Counted from the stretch's first letter, positions 54,482 to 63,701 are shown. The stretch: 64,000 nt of DNA from Microbispora hainanensis (GCF_006874475.1 NZ_VIRM01000034.1:1-64000); one strand, 5' to 3'. Notes: generated by a model from the sequence alone, not told the origin. Made by a program: numbers and translations.

Positions 54482-54685
54482 ATGTCAGCTCGTACACCCG
54501 AGGCCGAGCCACTGCTCACCCCGGCGGAGGTCGCCACGATGTTCCGCGTCGACCCCAAGACCGTCACCCGGTGGGCGAAGGCGGGCAAGTTGACGTCCAT
54601 CCGCACCCTCGGCGGTCACCGGCGTTACCGGGAGACCGAGGTCCGGGCACTGCTCGCGGGGATTCCGCAGCAGCGGTCCGAGTAG
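54482..54685 (+). CDS. bldC: Developmental regulator BldC (MerR-like HTH)
   Basis: A 67-aa single-domain DNA-binding protein related to the MerR winged helix. LLTPAEVATMFRVDPKTVTR and GHRRYRETEVRALL are almost invariant among BldC proteins. In Streptomyces it binds direct repeats cooperatively and delays entry into development. The ATG at 54482 is preceded by GGAGGAG at a somewhat long distance. The long upstream region suggests complex control. Confidence 0.97.
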   Translation: MSARTPEAEPLLTPAEVATMFRVDPKTVTRWAKAGKLTSIRTLGGHRRYRETEVRALLAGIPQQRSE

Positions 54686-54910
54686 GACGTGGCCGTCACG
54701 CCACGGGGGGAACGACGGCGCGCTCGCGTCGGGGATGTGAGCGCGTCCACCACACTCCCGTGACCGCTGCCGGTCATGGGAGGGGATCTGGGGTCGGCGC
54801 CGCCCGCCCGGCGCCTCCCCGCGCGCACGATCCGTTCACCCCTGGAGGTTCCCCCGTTCTCCCCATGCGTACGCCCCGGCCTTCGTGCCTCGGGACGTCT
54901 CGCGAATGCG

Positions 54911-54946
54911 GTGAGTAACGCGGTGAGTAACGCGCTGAGTAACGCG
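54911..54946. repeat. 12-bp tandem repeat, three units
   Basis: GTGAGTAACGCG repeats in tandem at 54911-54922 and 54923-54934, and with one change (CTGAGTAACGCG) at 54935-54946. It lies just beyond the TetR stop codon on the minus-strand downstream side. Confidence 0.85.
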
Positions 54947-54953
54947 CGAGGGT

Positions 54954-55772
54954 TCAGGGAACGGCCTCACGGTTCACGGAAGCCGGGCTCCCAGGTGCCC
55001 GGCTCTCAGTCGCAGATGCCGAGCTCTCAGATGCCGGGGGCTCGGATGCGCGGTCATCGAATGCCGCGTTCTCAAGTGGCGCGTTCTCAAGTGGCGCGTT
55101 CTCGGAAGCCGTGTGCGTGGGCAGCAGGGTCTCCAGCAGCACCCGTACCCCCGGATCCTGCCCGCTCGCCGCCCCCAGGAGCGCGACCATCTGGTCCACC
55201 AGGAGGCGTTCCAGCTCGCCCCGCGCCATGTCGCGGTGCTCCAGCCAGTCGAGGCCGGCCGTCTCCACCGAGGCGACCCACGACCTCAGCGTGACGCGCA
55301 ACGCCGGACCGGGCGCGTCGACCCCCATCTGGTGGACGATCATGCGCAGCATGCGCTGCCGCACCCCGTCGACGATCTCGCCGATCTCCCCGGTGCGATT
55401 GGCCGGGCCTCCCCTGAGCAACGCGGCGAAGCCGGCCGCGTGCTCCTCGACGAAGTCGAAGTAACGCGTCAGGCCCGCACCGAGCTGTTCCAGCGGCCCG
55501 CCCTCACCCTGTGCCTGCAACCGCGCCTGCAGTTCCGCCGCCGCGCTCCGCAGGGCCGCCACGTAGAGCTCCTGCTTGCCGCCGAAGTAGTGGTAGACGA
55601 GCGCCCTCGACGCGCCCGCGGAGGCCGCCACGTCGTCGATCGAGACGTCCTCGGCATCGTGTCTGCTGAACAGCTCCAGCGCGGCGGCGATGAGCTCCTC
55701 ACGCCGCCGGTCCACACTCAGCCTGCGTCGCGCCGGCCGTGCCCCGTCTTCCGCTTGGCGTGTGGCACTCAC
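54954..55772 (-). CDS. TetR family transcriptional regulator with repeat-rich tail
   Basis: A 272-aa repressor: TetR_N HTH (AALELFSRHDAEDVSIDD, then AGASRALVYHYFGGKQEL) and an all-helical ligand domain to about residue 220. The last 50 residues are low complexity (ENAPLENAPLENAAF, then Ser/Ala/Pro/Glu-rich) and come from a 15-bp tandem DNA repeat (55066-55103). The GTG follows TAGGGT (55785-55780) by seven bases, so it is probably leaderless. The target is unknown. Confidence 0.88.
   Translation of the reverse strand: MSATRQAEDGARPARRRLSVDRRREELIAAALELFSRHDAEDVSIDDVAASAGASRALVYHYFGGKQELYVAALRSAAAELQARLQAQGEGGPLEQLGAGLTRYFDFVEEHAAGFAALLRGGPANRTGEIGEIVDGVRQRMLRMIVHQMGVDAPGPALRVTLRSWVASVETAGLDWLEHRDMARGELERLLVDQMVALLGAASGQDPGVRVLLETLLPTHTASENAPLENAPLENAAFDDRASEPPASESSASATESRAPGSPASVNREAVP
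55066..55103. repeat. 15-bp tandem repeat inside TetR gene
   Basis: GCGTTCTCAAGTGGC occurs at 55066-55080 and 55081-55095, then a partial third unit to about 55103. Read on the minus strand it encodes repeated ENAPL. Copy-number change would lengthen or shorten the tail in five-residue steps without a frameshift. Confidence 0.85.
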
Positions 55773-55990
55773 ACCCCGCACCCTAGCGAATCCCCACCTG
55801 AGAGGGGCGCGGCCGAATCCCGGGGCGCCCTCGAACCCCTCCCGGCTCGGCGCTGCCACGCGTGGTAACGCTAACCTTCCCAACGCCCGATTAGAGGAAG
55901 GTTCCTGTCTAACCGCGATCAACCCGTACCCTCAGGGCAACTCGATCGTTTGGTGTGTCAGGTGCACGTCCACGCATCGTGGGGAGAACC

Positions 55991-57094
55991 ATGTCAGGAC
56001 CGTCCATGCAGACCACTGCCCGGAAAGACGTCGGGGTCACGATCCCCACCGGCGGACTGTCCGATGGGTTCAGCCCTCGGCCCCGCCCGACGATCCGCAA
56101 CGTGGCCGAGCGGGCAGGAGTCTCCAAGTCGCTGGTGTCTCTCGTGCTGCGGGGATCCCCGCACGTGAGCGAGCACCGCAGGGAGGCGGTCCTCCAGGCC
56201 GCCCGGGAGCTCGGCTACCGCCCGAACGCGGTCGCCCGCAGCCTGGTCGAGGGGCGCACTCATCTGGTGGGCGCGCTCGTGGCCGACCTGCACAACCCCT
56301 TCTATGCGGAGTTCCTCGACGGCCTGCAGGAGAGCCTGCACGGCGACGGGCTGCGGCTGCTGATCGGCAGCGGCCGCTGGGACCCGGCGTTCGAGGACGA
56401 GGCCGTCGAGGCGTTCCTCGAACTGCGGGTGGACGGCCTGGTCCTGCTCGGGGTCGCGCCGTCCAGCGACACGCTGGCCGAGGCGTCGGCCTACACGCCC
56501 ACCGTGGTGGTCGGCGAGCGCGACGTCGAACTCGAGGGCGTGGACATCGTCGTCGACGACGACCAGCTCGGCGCCCGCTTCGCCGTGGACCACCTCGTGG
56601 AGCTGGGCCACCAGCGCATCGCCCACATCGAGGGCGCCCCGTCGTCGGCCGCCCGTTGCCGCTGCGAGGGCTACCTGGTGGCCATGCGCCGGCACGCGCT
56701 GGCGCCGTACATCATGGTCGAGCACGGTGACTTCAGCGAGGAGGGCGGCCGGCGCGCGGCGCTGGCGCTGCTGAAGCGCGACCCCCGGCCGACCGCGATC
56801 TTCGCGGCGAACGACATCGTGGCCATGGGCGTGCTGAGCGCGGCGAGCGAGCTGGGGTTACGGGTGCCCGAGGACGTGTCCGTCGTCGGCTACGACAACA
56901 CCCACCTCGCGGCCGTCACCCACATCTCGCTGACCAGCGTCGACCAGCCCCGGCGGGCTATGGGCCGCTCGGCGGCGGCGCTGCTGAGCGACCGCATCAC
57001 CGAGCCCGGCAAGACCGCCCGGCTGCGGCAGGTGACCCCGCAGCTCGTCGTACGGCGCAGCACCGGGCCCGCTCCAAGCGGTGGCCAAGGCTAG
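55991..57094 (+). CDS. LacI family transcriptional regulator
   Basis: A 367-aa repressor. The LacI HTH (TIRNVAERAGVSKSLVSLVL, then GYRPNAVARSLVEGR hinge) begins near residue 36, followed by the periplasmic-binding-like sensor domain (GALVADLHNPFYAEF...SVVGYDN). The 35-residue N-terminal extension before the HTH is unusual. The ATG at 55991 follows GGGGAGAA. No sugar gene sits in the same operon; the ligand is unknown. Confidence 0.92.
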   Translation: MSGPSMQTTARKDVGVTIPTGGLSDGFSPRPRPTIRNVAERAGVSKSLVSLVLRGSPHVSEHRREAVLQAARELGYRPNAVARSLVEGRTHLVGALVADLHNPFYAEFLDGLQESLHGDGLRLLIGSGRWDPAFEDEAVEAFLELRVDGLVLLGVAPSSDTLAEASAYTPTVVVGERDVELEGVDIVVDDDQLGARFAVDHLVELGHQRIAHIEGAPSSAARCRCEGYLVAMRRHALAPYIMVEHGDFSEEGGRRAALALLKRDPRPTAIFAANDIVAMGVLSAASELGLRVPEDVSVVGYDNTHLAAVTHISLTSVDQPRRAMGRSAAALLSDRITEPGKTARLRQVTPQLVVRRSTGPAPSGGQG

Positions 57095-57209
57095 GTCAAT
57101 CACCGACGTGTCCCCTCGCGGCCGGTGTTGACTTCAGCCGTGGCGCCGGCCCCCGGCGGGTCGCGGAAGGGCTGCCCGCAGGCCGGCGACCGGAAAATCG
57201 GGGGGATTC

Positions 57210-57476
57210 ATGCGTGATCCTGAGTTGGTCTCCTGCGCTCAACGGGCCGCCGGCGAACTGGAGCGGGCCTGGGCGCACTGGAGGGAGAGCCGGGGGCTCG
57301 GCAGCGAGGACGTGGCCGAGTCGGTGGCGAGCTATGTCGCCCACTCGATCGACCACCCCTGGGGACGGCCGCGCGTGGTGCTGGGCCTCGACGCCGAGGA
57401 CGCCCGTGAGCTGGCCGCTCTCCTGCATCGGCAGGAGATCCCCGAGCCGGCGTGGGTGGCCAGGTTTCCGGCATAA
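57210..57476 (+). CDS. Small protein of unknown function
   Basis: An 88-aa soluble acidic-helical protein (RAAGELERAWAHWRESRGLG, then PRVVLGLDAEDARELAALLHR). The ATG is preceded by GGGGGGA, and codon use is typical of the genome, so it is probably a real gene. It lies 66 bp before the amidase gene on the same strand and may be co-transcribed. No family recognised. Confidence 0.75.
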   Translation: MRDPELVSCAQRAAGELERAWAHWRESRGLGSEDVAESVASYVAHSIDHPWGRPRVVLGLDAEDARELAALLHRQEIPEPAWVARFPA

Positions 57477-57542
57477 CGGTCTGATCACGACTCCGTTCCG
57501 GTTAGGTTGGGGTGACCATACCTCCGGGAAGGGACTTCGACC

Positions 57543-58475
57543 GTGATCAGACGACCACTCGCCGCCGCAGCCCTGGCCCTGTGCGGGGTCGGAGCCGCCG
57601 CCTGCGGCGGCGCTGGGGTCTCCGGCGCCGACGTTTCCGGCAGTGGGGTTTCCGGCAGCGGGGTTTCCGGCAGCGGGGCCCCGGCCTCCGGCGCCTCGTC
57701 CCAGCTCGGCCGGCCGGCCGCGACCCAGGACCAGGCGGCGGACACGGCCTCCGCCGAGACGGCCGCTCCGACCACGCGTACGGCGGCCGCCTCCGAGGCG
57801 GAGGCACGGCCCCTGGCCGGCAAGGTCGTGGTGATCGACCCGGGCCACAACGGCGGCAACTTCCGCCACACCAGGGAGATCAACCAGCTGGTCGACATCG
57901 CCAACCAGAAGAAGGCCTGCGACACGACCGGCACGTCGACGAACGACGGCTACACCGAGGCGGCCTTCACCCTGGACGTGTCCACCAGGCTGGCCAAGCT
58001 GCTGCGGGCCCAGGGGGCCACGGTCAAGCTCACTCGTACGAGCAGCACCCCGTGGGGCCCCTGCATCAACCAGCGGGCCGCCATCGGCAACAAGGCCAAG
58101 GCGGACGCGGCCATCTCCATCCACGGCGACGGCGCGGGGGCGAACCTCCGCGGGTTCCACGTCATCATGCCGAAGAAGATCGGCGGCCCCGTCGATCCGG
58201 TCGTGAAGGACTCGGCACGGCTCGGCGCGGACGTGCGGGACGCCTTCCACCGCGGCACGGGCCTGCCGTACTCGAACTACATCGGCAGGCAGGCGCTGAA
58301 CTACCGCAGCGACCTCGGCGGCCTCAACCTGTCGACGGTGCCGAAGATCTTCATCGAGTGCGGCAACATGCGCAACGCCACGGACGCCGCCAAGTTCAAG
58401 AACCCCGCGTTCCGCGCGAAGATGGCGCGTGCGCTGGCGAAGGGCCTGGAGAACTACCTCACGTCCGCCCGCTGA
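57543..58475 (+). CDS. N-acetylmuramoyl-L-alanine amidase (Amidase_3), probable lipoprotein
   Basis: A 310-aa exported zinc amidase that cleaves the peptide side chain from peptidoglycan. A signal peptide ends near GAAAC-GG, a possible lipobox cysteine (residue 21). A Ser/Gly/Ala-rich stalk follows, built from VSGSG repeats. The Amidase_3 domain (about 92-310) has His in DPGHNGG, Glu in DGYTEAAF and His in SIHGDG as zinc ligands, and Glu in FIECGNMRN as the catalytic residue. GTG start at 57543. Confidence 0.93.
   Translation: MIRRPLAAAALALCGVGAAACGGAGVSGADVSGSGVSGSGVSGSGAPASGASSQLGRPAATQDQAADTASAETAAPTTRTAAASEAEARPLAGKVVVIDPGHNGGNFRHTREINQLVDIANQKKACDTTGTSTNDGYTEAAFTLDVSTRLAKLLRAQGATVKLTRTSSTPWGPCINQRAAIGNKAKADAAISIHGDGAGANLRGFHVIMPKKIGGPVDPVVKDSARLGADVRDAFHRGTGLPYSNYIGRQALNYRSDLGGLNLSTVPKIFIECGNMRNATDAAKFKNPAFRAKMARALAKGLENYLTSAR
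57633..57677 (+). repeat. 15-bp tandem repeat in amidase stalk
   Basis: GTTTCCGGCAGyGGG occurs three times in tandem (57633-57647, 57648-57662, 57663-57677) and encodes VSGSG. Copy-number changes would alter stalk length in frame. Confidence 0.9.
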
Positions 58476-58605
58476 CGCGCCTCGGCGGCTCTGAGCGGGT
58501 GCTGGACGGGTCCTGGGCCGCGCTCTGGGCCGGCTCCGGGCCGGGCTCTGAGCGGCTGTGGACCGGGTGGCGGGACTGTCGGCGGGGTTTGGCATCATCG
58601 GCGGA

Positions 58606-60246
58606 ATGAAGCATCTCCTCCCCCTGCCGAGGCTTGTCGAGACGGGCCCCGAGTCGGCCGGAATCGCGCCCGGCTCCGCCGTGTCGGGCCCGGCCCCGCT
58701 CACCGACGCCGTACGGCTCGCGCTCCCCGTGCTCGACCTCCGGCCCGGCGACGCCGCGACGGCGGCCGTGCGGGTGGAGGAGGACCCCCGGCTCGGTCCT
58801 GAGGCGTACGTGCTGACGATCACGGGCGACGGTGTGCGCATCGCGGCGGGAGACCGGGCGGGCGCCTTCTACGCCGCGCAGACGCTGCGCCAGCTCCTTC
58901 CGGCCGAGGCGTTCCGGTCGGCCGTCGTGCCCGGGACGTCCTGGACGGTCCCCTGCGGCCGGGTGGAGGACGCCCCGCGGTTCTCCTGGCGCGGCGCGCA
59001 CCTCGACGTGGCCCGCAACTTCCTGCCCAAGCGGGAGGTGCTGCGGATGATCGACCTGATGGCGCTGCACAAGCTCAACCGGCTGCATCTCCATCTGGCC
59101 GACGACCAGGGCTGGCGGGTGGAGAGCAGGGCGTTCCCGCTGCTGCACGAGGTGGGCTCGCACCGCCCGCGGACGATCACCAGCCACAAGGGGGAGGCGC
59201 TCGCCTTCGACGGCGTCCCCCACGGCGGGCACTACACGGTCGCCGACCTCGCGGAGATCGCGGCGTACGCCCGGGCTCGGGCGGTGACCGTCGTGCCGGA
59301 GATCGATGTGCCGGGGCACGCCTCCGCCGTGCTGGCCGCCTATCCCGCGCTGGCGTCCCGCCCGCAGGAGCGCTACGAGGTGCTGGACCGGTGGGGCATC
59401 TCGCCGGCGATCCTGTCCCCGCTTCCGGCGACCGTCGACTTCCTGACCACCGTGTTCGCCGAGATCACCGACGCCCTGGGCGACGTGCCCTACTTCCACA
59501 TCGGCGGCGACGAGTGCGTGCTCGACGACTGGGCGGCGTCGGCCGAGATCTCGGCCTACCAGGCGTCGCTGGGCCTGGAGAGCGCCGGTGACCTGCACGC
59601 GTGGTTCCTGCGGCGGCTCGCCGACGCGCTGGCCGAGCGCGGCAGCCGTACGGTGGTGTGGGACGAGGCGTTCGTCAGCGGCAGGCTGCGGCCCGACACG
59701 GTCGTGATGCCCTGGCGCGGCGAGCACGTCGCCCGCCGGGCCGCGGCGGCCGGACATGACGTGGTGGCGACGCCGGTCTTCCCCATGTACTTCGACTACG
59801 CCGAGGCGGCCTCGCCCGAGGAGCCGGTCGGGCTGGGAGACGCGATCACCGTGGCCGATGTGGCGGCCTTCGCGCCCGCGCCGTCCGAGTGGCCGGAGGA
59901 GGAGGGCACCCGGGTGATCGGCACCCAGTTCCAGCTCTGGAGCGAGCGCATCCCGGACGGCCGGACGCTCGACTACCGCGCCTGGCCCCGGGGCTGCGCG
60001 GCGGCCGAGGTCGCGTGGACCGGCGGCCCGGCCGGGCCCGAGGACTTCTTCCCCCGCCTGGAGGCCCATCTGGCCCGGCTCGACGCGTTCGGCGTGGAGT
60101 ATCGCCCGCTGTCCGGGCCCCGGCCCTGGCAGCGGGGCGGCACCGGATGGCGGCGCCATCGCCCCGGCGCCGTCGTCGTGCACGACGTGATGCGCCACCT
60201 GCACGAGCTCAGCCTGTCGGCCGACTCCACCCGGCCCAGCCTCTGA
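58606..60246 (+). CDS. Beta-N-acetylhexosaminidase, GH20
   Basis: A 546-aa glycoside hydrolase that removes terminal GlcNAc/GalNAc. The GH20b domain (about 45-140) precedes the TIM barrel with the catalytic pair Asp302-Glu303 in HIGGDECVLDDW and the conserved HLHLADDQGWR. No clear signal peptide is present, so it may act in the cytoplasm on imported chitobiose or cell-wall fragments; the ATG at 58606 (MKHLLPLP) is preferred over an upstream start. It follows an amidase and could take part in peptidoglycan recycling. Confidence 0.93.
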   Translation: MKHLLPLPRLVETGPESAGIAPGSAVSGPAPLTDAVRLALPVLDLRPGDAATAAVRVEEDPRLGPEAYVLTITGDGVRIAAGDRAGAFYAAQTLRQLLPAEAFRSAVVPGTSWTVPCGRVEDAPRFSWRGAHLDVARNFLPKREVLRMIDLMALHKLNRLHLHLADDQGWRVESRAFPLLHEVGSHRPRTITSHKGEALAFDGVPHGGHYTVADLAEIAAYARARAVTVVPEIDVPGHASAVLAAYPALASRPQERYEVLDRWGISPAILSPLPATVDFLTTVFAEITDALGDVPYFHIGGDECVLDDWAASAEISAYQASLGLESAGDLHAWFLRRLADALAERGSRTVVWDEAFVSGRLRPDTVVMPWRGEHVARRAAAAGHDVVATPVFPMYFDYAEAASPEEPVGLGDAITVADVAAFAPAPSEWPEEEGTRVIGTQFQLWSERIPDGRTLDYRAWPRGCAAAEVAWTGGPAGPEDFFPRLEAHLARLDAFGVEYRPLSGPRPWQRGGTGWRRHRPGAVVVHDVMRHLHELSLSADSTRPSL

Positions 60247-60282
60247 GGCCCCGGCCGGTCTTCGAAGGCCCGGGCCCGGTCT

Positions 60283-61371
60283 CTAGGGCCGCGCCGCGCC
60301 GGCGACGCGGCGCACCCGGGAGCGGTCGCCCAGCATGTCGGTGCTGTCGGCGTACTGGTCCACGGCACCCGTGAGGGGCAGGCGCCGCACCTCCGGATCG
60401 GCGATGGTCTGCAGCAGCGCCTCGGTGAAGCGCTCGGCGTGCAGCACCCGGAAGGGGCGGCTGTGATAGGGCCGGGTGCGCGGATCGACAGGCGGGGTGA
60501 GGCCGAGGTCGTTGTGCAGGGCCGCGAGGGCCTCGTAGGCGGTGGCGAGGTGGCGCTCGCGTTCCTGCCAGCCGGTGGCCGACACGGCCGCCCTGAGCAC
60601 GGGCGCCAGATCCGGGCCGCACGGCAGGGCGGCGAAGGCGCTGCCCAGCCACTTGCCGTACGGAGGGTAGCGGCGGTGCATGAGCAGGGCGAGCCGGATG
60701 AGGTCGCGCACCAGACGGGCACAGGTGACGGCCGAGCCCAGCTCGTCACCGACCTCGCCGGCACGGCCCACGAACGCCTCCTCCTGGCATATCCGCCGCC
60801 ACTGGCAGGCGAGGACGTAGCGCCAGACGTCGCCGGGATACCAGGCGAGGCGCCGCCGGACCGGCTGGAGCAGACCCAGGCCGTCATGGAAGACCTCCCC
60901 CGCCGTGATCTCCGCGAGCGTCTGTGTGGGCGTCGCCAGCCAGTCGGACAGGCCGACGCCCGCGATCGGATCGAATCCGAGATGCCCGGTGAGCCATGCG
61001 GTCGGATCGGCCACCACCACTCCGTGCCGGATCGGGCCGTCCGTCGTCTCCATGTGCCGGGTCCGGCCGGCCCCCGTCGCGCCGAAGTTCGTGGGATAGC
61101 CGAGAAACCGCGGCGGCAGGCTCCCGGCGAGCATGGCGTCCACGGCCTCGCCGTACGCGGCGGCGTCCTCGGGGCTCAGGAACAGCTGCAGCCGGGGGCC
61201 CCAGTCGTGGTCGGTGGATCGCTCGGTGTCGTACCCGAGCACCTCCGAGCCCGCACCGAGGAGCGCCGCCGTGTGCGTGAGGCCGCCGAAGTGCCGCGCC
61301 AGCAGCGGTGCCACCGCCTCCAAATAGAACCGCCGCGACAGCTCCAGCCCGCGCACGTGCCCGTCTCGCAT
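60283..61371 (-). CDS. DUF4037 family protein (nucleotidyltransferase-like)
   Basis: A 362-aa protein with the DUF4037 pattern: LLGAGSEVLGYDTERSTDHD (a nucleotidyltransferase-like loop) and RLAWYPGDVWRYVLACQW later. Function unknown. The ATG at 61371 is chosen because GGAGG lies nine bases upstream; an ATG nine bases earlier abuts the Shine-Dalgarno. Convergent with the hexosaminidase. Confidence 0.88.
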   Translation of the reverse strand: MRDGHVRGLELSRRFYLEAVAPLLARHFGGLTHTAALLGAGSEVLGYDTERSTDHDWGPRLQLFLSPEDAAAYGEAVDAMLAGSLPPRFLGYPTNFGATGAGRTRHMETTDGPIRHGVVVADPTAWLTGHLGFDPIAGVGLSDWLATPTQTLAEITAGEVFHDGLGLLQPVRRRLAWYPGDVWRYVLACQWRRICQEEAFVGRAGEVGDELGSAVTCARLVRDLIRLALLMHRRYPPYGKWLGSAFAALPCGPDLAPVLRAAVSATGWQERERHLATAYEALAALHNDLGLTPPVDPRTRPYHSRPFRVLHAERFTEALLQTIADPEVRRLPLTGAVDQYADSTDMLGDRSRVRRVAGAARP

Positions 61372-61612
61372 GACCGGCATCCTCCACAGGCTCCGTCGCG
61401 CGGGACAACCGGCTTTTTCCCGCGGCACCGGGCGGCCGAGCGGACCGCAAGCGCCGGTGAAGACGCGCGGCATCATCGGGCGTGCCGCGACGCGGTGGCG
61501 TGGCGGTGCGGACGCTCCCCGTCAGGCGTGTGGGACGCGGGGGCGCGGGGTCACCAGGCGTGCGGGGGACATGGCGGGCGCGTCGTGATGAGACGCGCCG
61601 GGCGCTTCCCGC

Positions 61613-62083
61613 TCAGGCTCCGTCGAGGACCTCGGCGACGATGGCGGCCGCGAGCTTCTCCGGGTCGAGGCCCTGGTAGGTGTCGATCACGTCGCGGATC
61701 CTCGCGGTCAGGCGCAGGTCTGCCTGTTCCGCGTCGCCGATGTGGCGCCCGGCCACCGCGACGGCGGCGGCGAGCTCGTAGGCCTCGGCCGGCCCAAGAC
61801 CCTGCGGATCGACCTCGACGAGGACGCGAGCGCCGTTCTTCGGTGAGACGCGGACCTTCCACCGCCCGGACGGGCCGGAGACCGACAGCGTGTCCTTCCG
61901 CAGGGCCGGCGGGAACAGGACGACGGCCATCCGGCCCGCCGCGGCGAGGACCCGCTCGGCGAGCCTGCGCACGTCCTTCTTCGCGACGACGATCCTCCCG
62001 GAGCGGTTGATGATGCTCACGGAATCACCGCTGTCGGCCACGGCGATCCGCTCGCCGTCGGCCTGGTCGTAGATGGCGCTCAT
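61613..62083 (-). CDS. Conserved protein of unknown function
   Basis: A 156-aa soluble protein (IYDQADGERIAVADSGDSVS near the start; DPQGLGPAEAYELAAAVAVA later). No family is recognised. Start uncertain: ATG 62083 lacks a good Shine-Dalgarno, and an ATG at 62134 would add 17 residues (beginning MSGVSQPAPTKL). Divergent from the pentapeptide-like gene. Confidence 0.7.
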   Translation of the reverse strand: MSAIYDQADGERIAVADSGDSVSIINRSGRIVVAKKDVRRLAERVLAAAGRMAVVLFPPALRKDTLSVSGPSGRWKVRVSPKNGARVLVEVDPQGLGPAEAYELAAAVAVAGRHIGDAEQADLRLTARIRDVIDTYQGLDPEKLAAAIVAEVLDGA

Positions 62084-62132
62084 GAGGGGTCGCTCGCTTA
62101 GCTTTGTCGGGGCGGGCTGCGAGACTCCGCTC

Positions 62133-62213
62133 ATGCATGATCTCGTACTTTCGGAGCGCATGATCGTGATTCGCCTCTCCCCGGGCCATGGCCTGGGCGG
62201 GCGGGCCGCGTGA
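62133..62213 (+). other. Possible 26-codon upstream frame
   Basis: An ATG at 62133 opens a 26-codon frame ending in TGA at 62211-62213, which overlaps the GTG start of the pentapeptide-like gene (GTGA). That gene lacks a strong Shine-Dalgarno, so coupled initiation is possible. The frame itself has only weak ribosome-binding evidence. Confidence 0.35.
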
Positions 62214-63073
62214 GCAGGTCCGAGCGGTTCAGCCTGCGGCCGAGCCGGGAGGAGTGGCGGCGAGACTGGGTCGCCCGCGGCGAGCTGCGCGACCAGCGGT
62301 TCGAGCTGCCGCCCGGAGTGCGGAGCGTGATCTTCGATCGGGCACGGCTGGTCAACGTGGACTTCTCCGGAACGGTGTTCGCCGACTTCAGCTCTCATGC
62401 GGGCGAGTTCGAGGGATGCGACTTCTCCGGCGCGGCCTTCGAGCATCTGTCGATGGGCGCCACCGCCGCCGGAGGGATGTGGAACCGCATCAGCTGGCCG
62501 CAGTCGGTCTTCCGCGACTGCGTGTTCCGGCGTACGCGCTTCGCGCCGCTCACCTCGTTCGGCAACGTGCGGTTCGAGAGGTGCGTGTTCGACCGGTCCC
62601 GGCTGAGGCAGCAGACGTTCACGACGGAGGCCGAGTTCGTCGGCTGCGTCTTCTCCGGGCGGCTCCGCGACGTCAACTTCTGGGGCCGTCCTCCCAAGGA
62701 GCAGGCCGCGCTGGGCAGGGAGCGCAACGTGTTCACCGGCAACGACTTCACCGCCGCCGAGCTGGAGGACGTCGCCTTCAGGCACATCGACCTGCACGCG
62801 CAGCGCTGGCCCGGCCCGCCCGGCTACGCGCTCCTCGACCGCGTGAGCGCGCGGGTGCGGGCGGTGCTGCCGCTCGTGGAGGCGTGGCCGGACCCGAAAC
62901 ACCGGGAGAAGGCCCGCTTCAGCCTGGAGTTCCTCGCCGGCAACGCCGTGGAGCACAACGACGACCACGCGGTGGTGAGCTCTCTGGACATGGGCCGCAG
63001 ACTGCCGCCCGCCCTCCGTCAGGAGCTGTTCGAGGCGCTCACAGGCTCATCCACGCGTACATCTCCTGGTTGA
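62210..63073 (+). CDS. Pentapeptide-repeat-like protein
   Basis: A 287-aa protein in which residues about 40-200 carry degenerate A(D/N)F/VDFSG-type five-residue repeats (VDFSGTVFADFS, CDFSGAAFEHLS, CVFDRSRL, NDFTAAEL). Such repeats form a right-handed quadrilateral beta-helix; family members can mimic DNA or bind gyrase, but most have no known role. GTG start at 62210. Its 3' end overlaps the convergent gene by 35 bp. Confidence 0.8.
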   Translation: MSRSERFSLRPSREEWRRDWVARGELRDQRFELPPGVRSVIFDRARLVNVDFSGTVFADFSSHAGEFEGCDFSGAAFEHLSMGATAAGGMWNRISWPQSVFRDCVFRRTRFAPLTSFGNVRFERCVFDRSRLRQQTFTTEAEFVGCVFSGRLRDVNFWGRPPKEQAALGRERNVFTGNDFTAAELEDVAFRHIDLHAQRWPGPPGYALLDRVSARVRAVLPLVEAWPDPKHREKARFSLEFLAGNAVEHNDDHAVVSSLDMGRRLPPALRQELFEALTGSSTRTSPG

Positions 63074-63431
63074 GCCGTACGGCGGTGCTGGCCAGGTCGC
63101 GCAGCTCCGTGACGCGCTCGACCTCGAACTCGTCGAGCAGTTCCTCCTCGGCGTACTCGCGCAGCCGCGCGTCGTCCACGGCGGCGAGCGCCTCGACGGT
63201 GTCGGACGCCATGCGCTCCAGGGCCGGCCCCTCGTCGTCCCCCGCGATCATCTGGGTGTCGCCGAACTCGCTGAGGTCGCGCCCGCTGAGCTCGGCGACC
63301 AGCGTGTCGAGCTCGTCGAGCCATCCCTTGCAGTCCACGTACGGCAGGCCGGCCGCCCCCGGTCCGGCGGACAGGGCACGCCGGGCGGATCGCTCGGAGT
63401 CGGCGGTGAAGTAGTCGACCAGAACGCCCAT
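63039..63431 (-). CDS. Conserved protein of unknown function
   Basis: A 130-aa acidic, mostly helical protein (MGVLVDYFTADSERSARR...; GLPYVDCKGWLDELDTLVAEL). No family is recognised. The ATG at 63431 is chosen because upstream residues are low-complexity and non-conserved. It is convergent with, and overlaps by 35 bp, the pentapeptide-like gene. Confidence 0.75.
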   Translation of the reverse strand: MGVLVDYFTADSERSARRALSAGPGAAGLPYVDCKGWLDELDTLVAELSGRDLSEFGDTQMIAGDDEGPALERMASDTVEALAAVDDARLREYAEEELLDEFEVERVTELRDLASTAVRLNQEMYAWMSL

Positions 63432-63474
63432 GCCGGTCACCTTATCGATCAGCGGCATGGGCGCGGCAGAGCGC

Positions 63475-63672
63475 TCACACGAGGGTGTAACCGGCTTCCT
63501 CGACGGCCTTGCGCACCGCGTCGTCGGCGACGTCGCCGGAGACGTCGAGCCGGCCGCTGTCGAGGTCGACCTCGACGCCGGTGACACCGGGGATCTCGCC
63601 GACCTCCTCCTTGACCGAGCTCACGCAGTGGCCGCAGGTCATGCCCTGGACGGTGTAGGTCTTGACGCTCAT
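63475..63672 (-). CDS. Heavy-metal-associated domain protein (CopZ-like)
   Basis: A 65-aa metallochaperone-type protein with the ferredoxin-like fold and the metal motif GMTCGHC (Cys13, Cys16). Such proteins bind Cu(I) and hand it to a P-type ATPase, which is not seen in the window. GGAG is about seven bases before the ATG. The role is inferred from family. Confidence 0.94.
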   Translation of the reverse strand: MSVKTYTVQGMTCGHCVSSVKEEVGEIPGVTGVEVDLDSGRLDVSGDVADDAVRKAVEEAGYTLV

Positions 63673-63701
63673 GGCGCTCTCCGTTTCCGGGGAAAGGGGA
63701 C

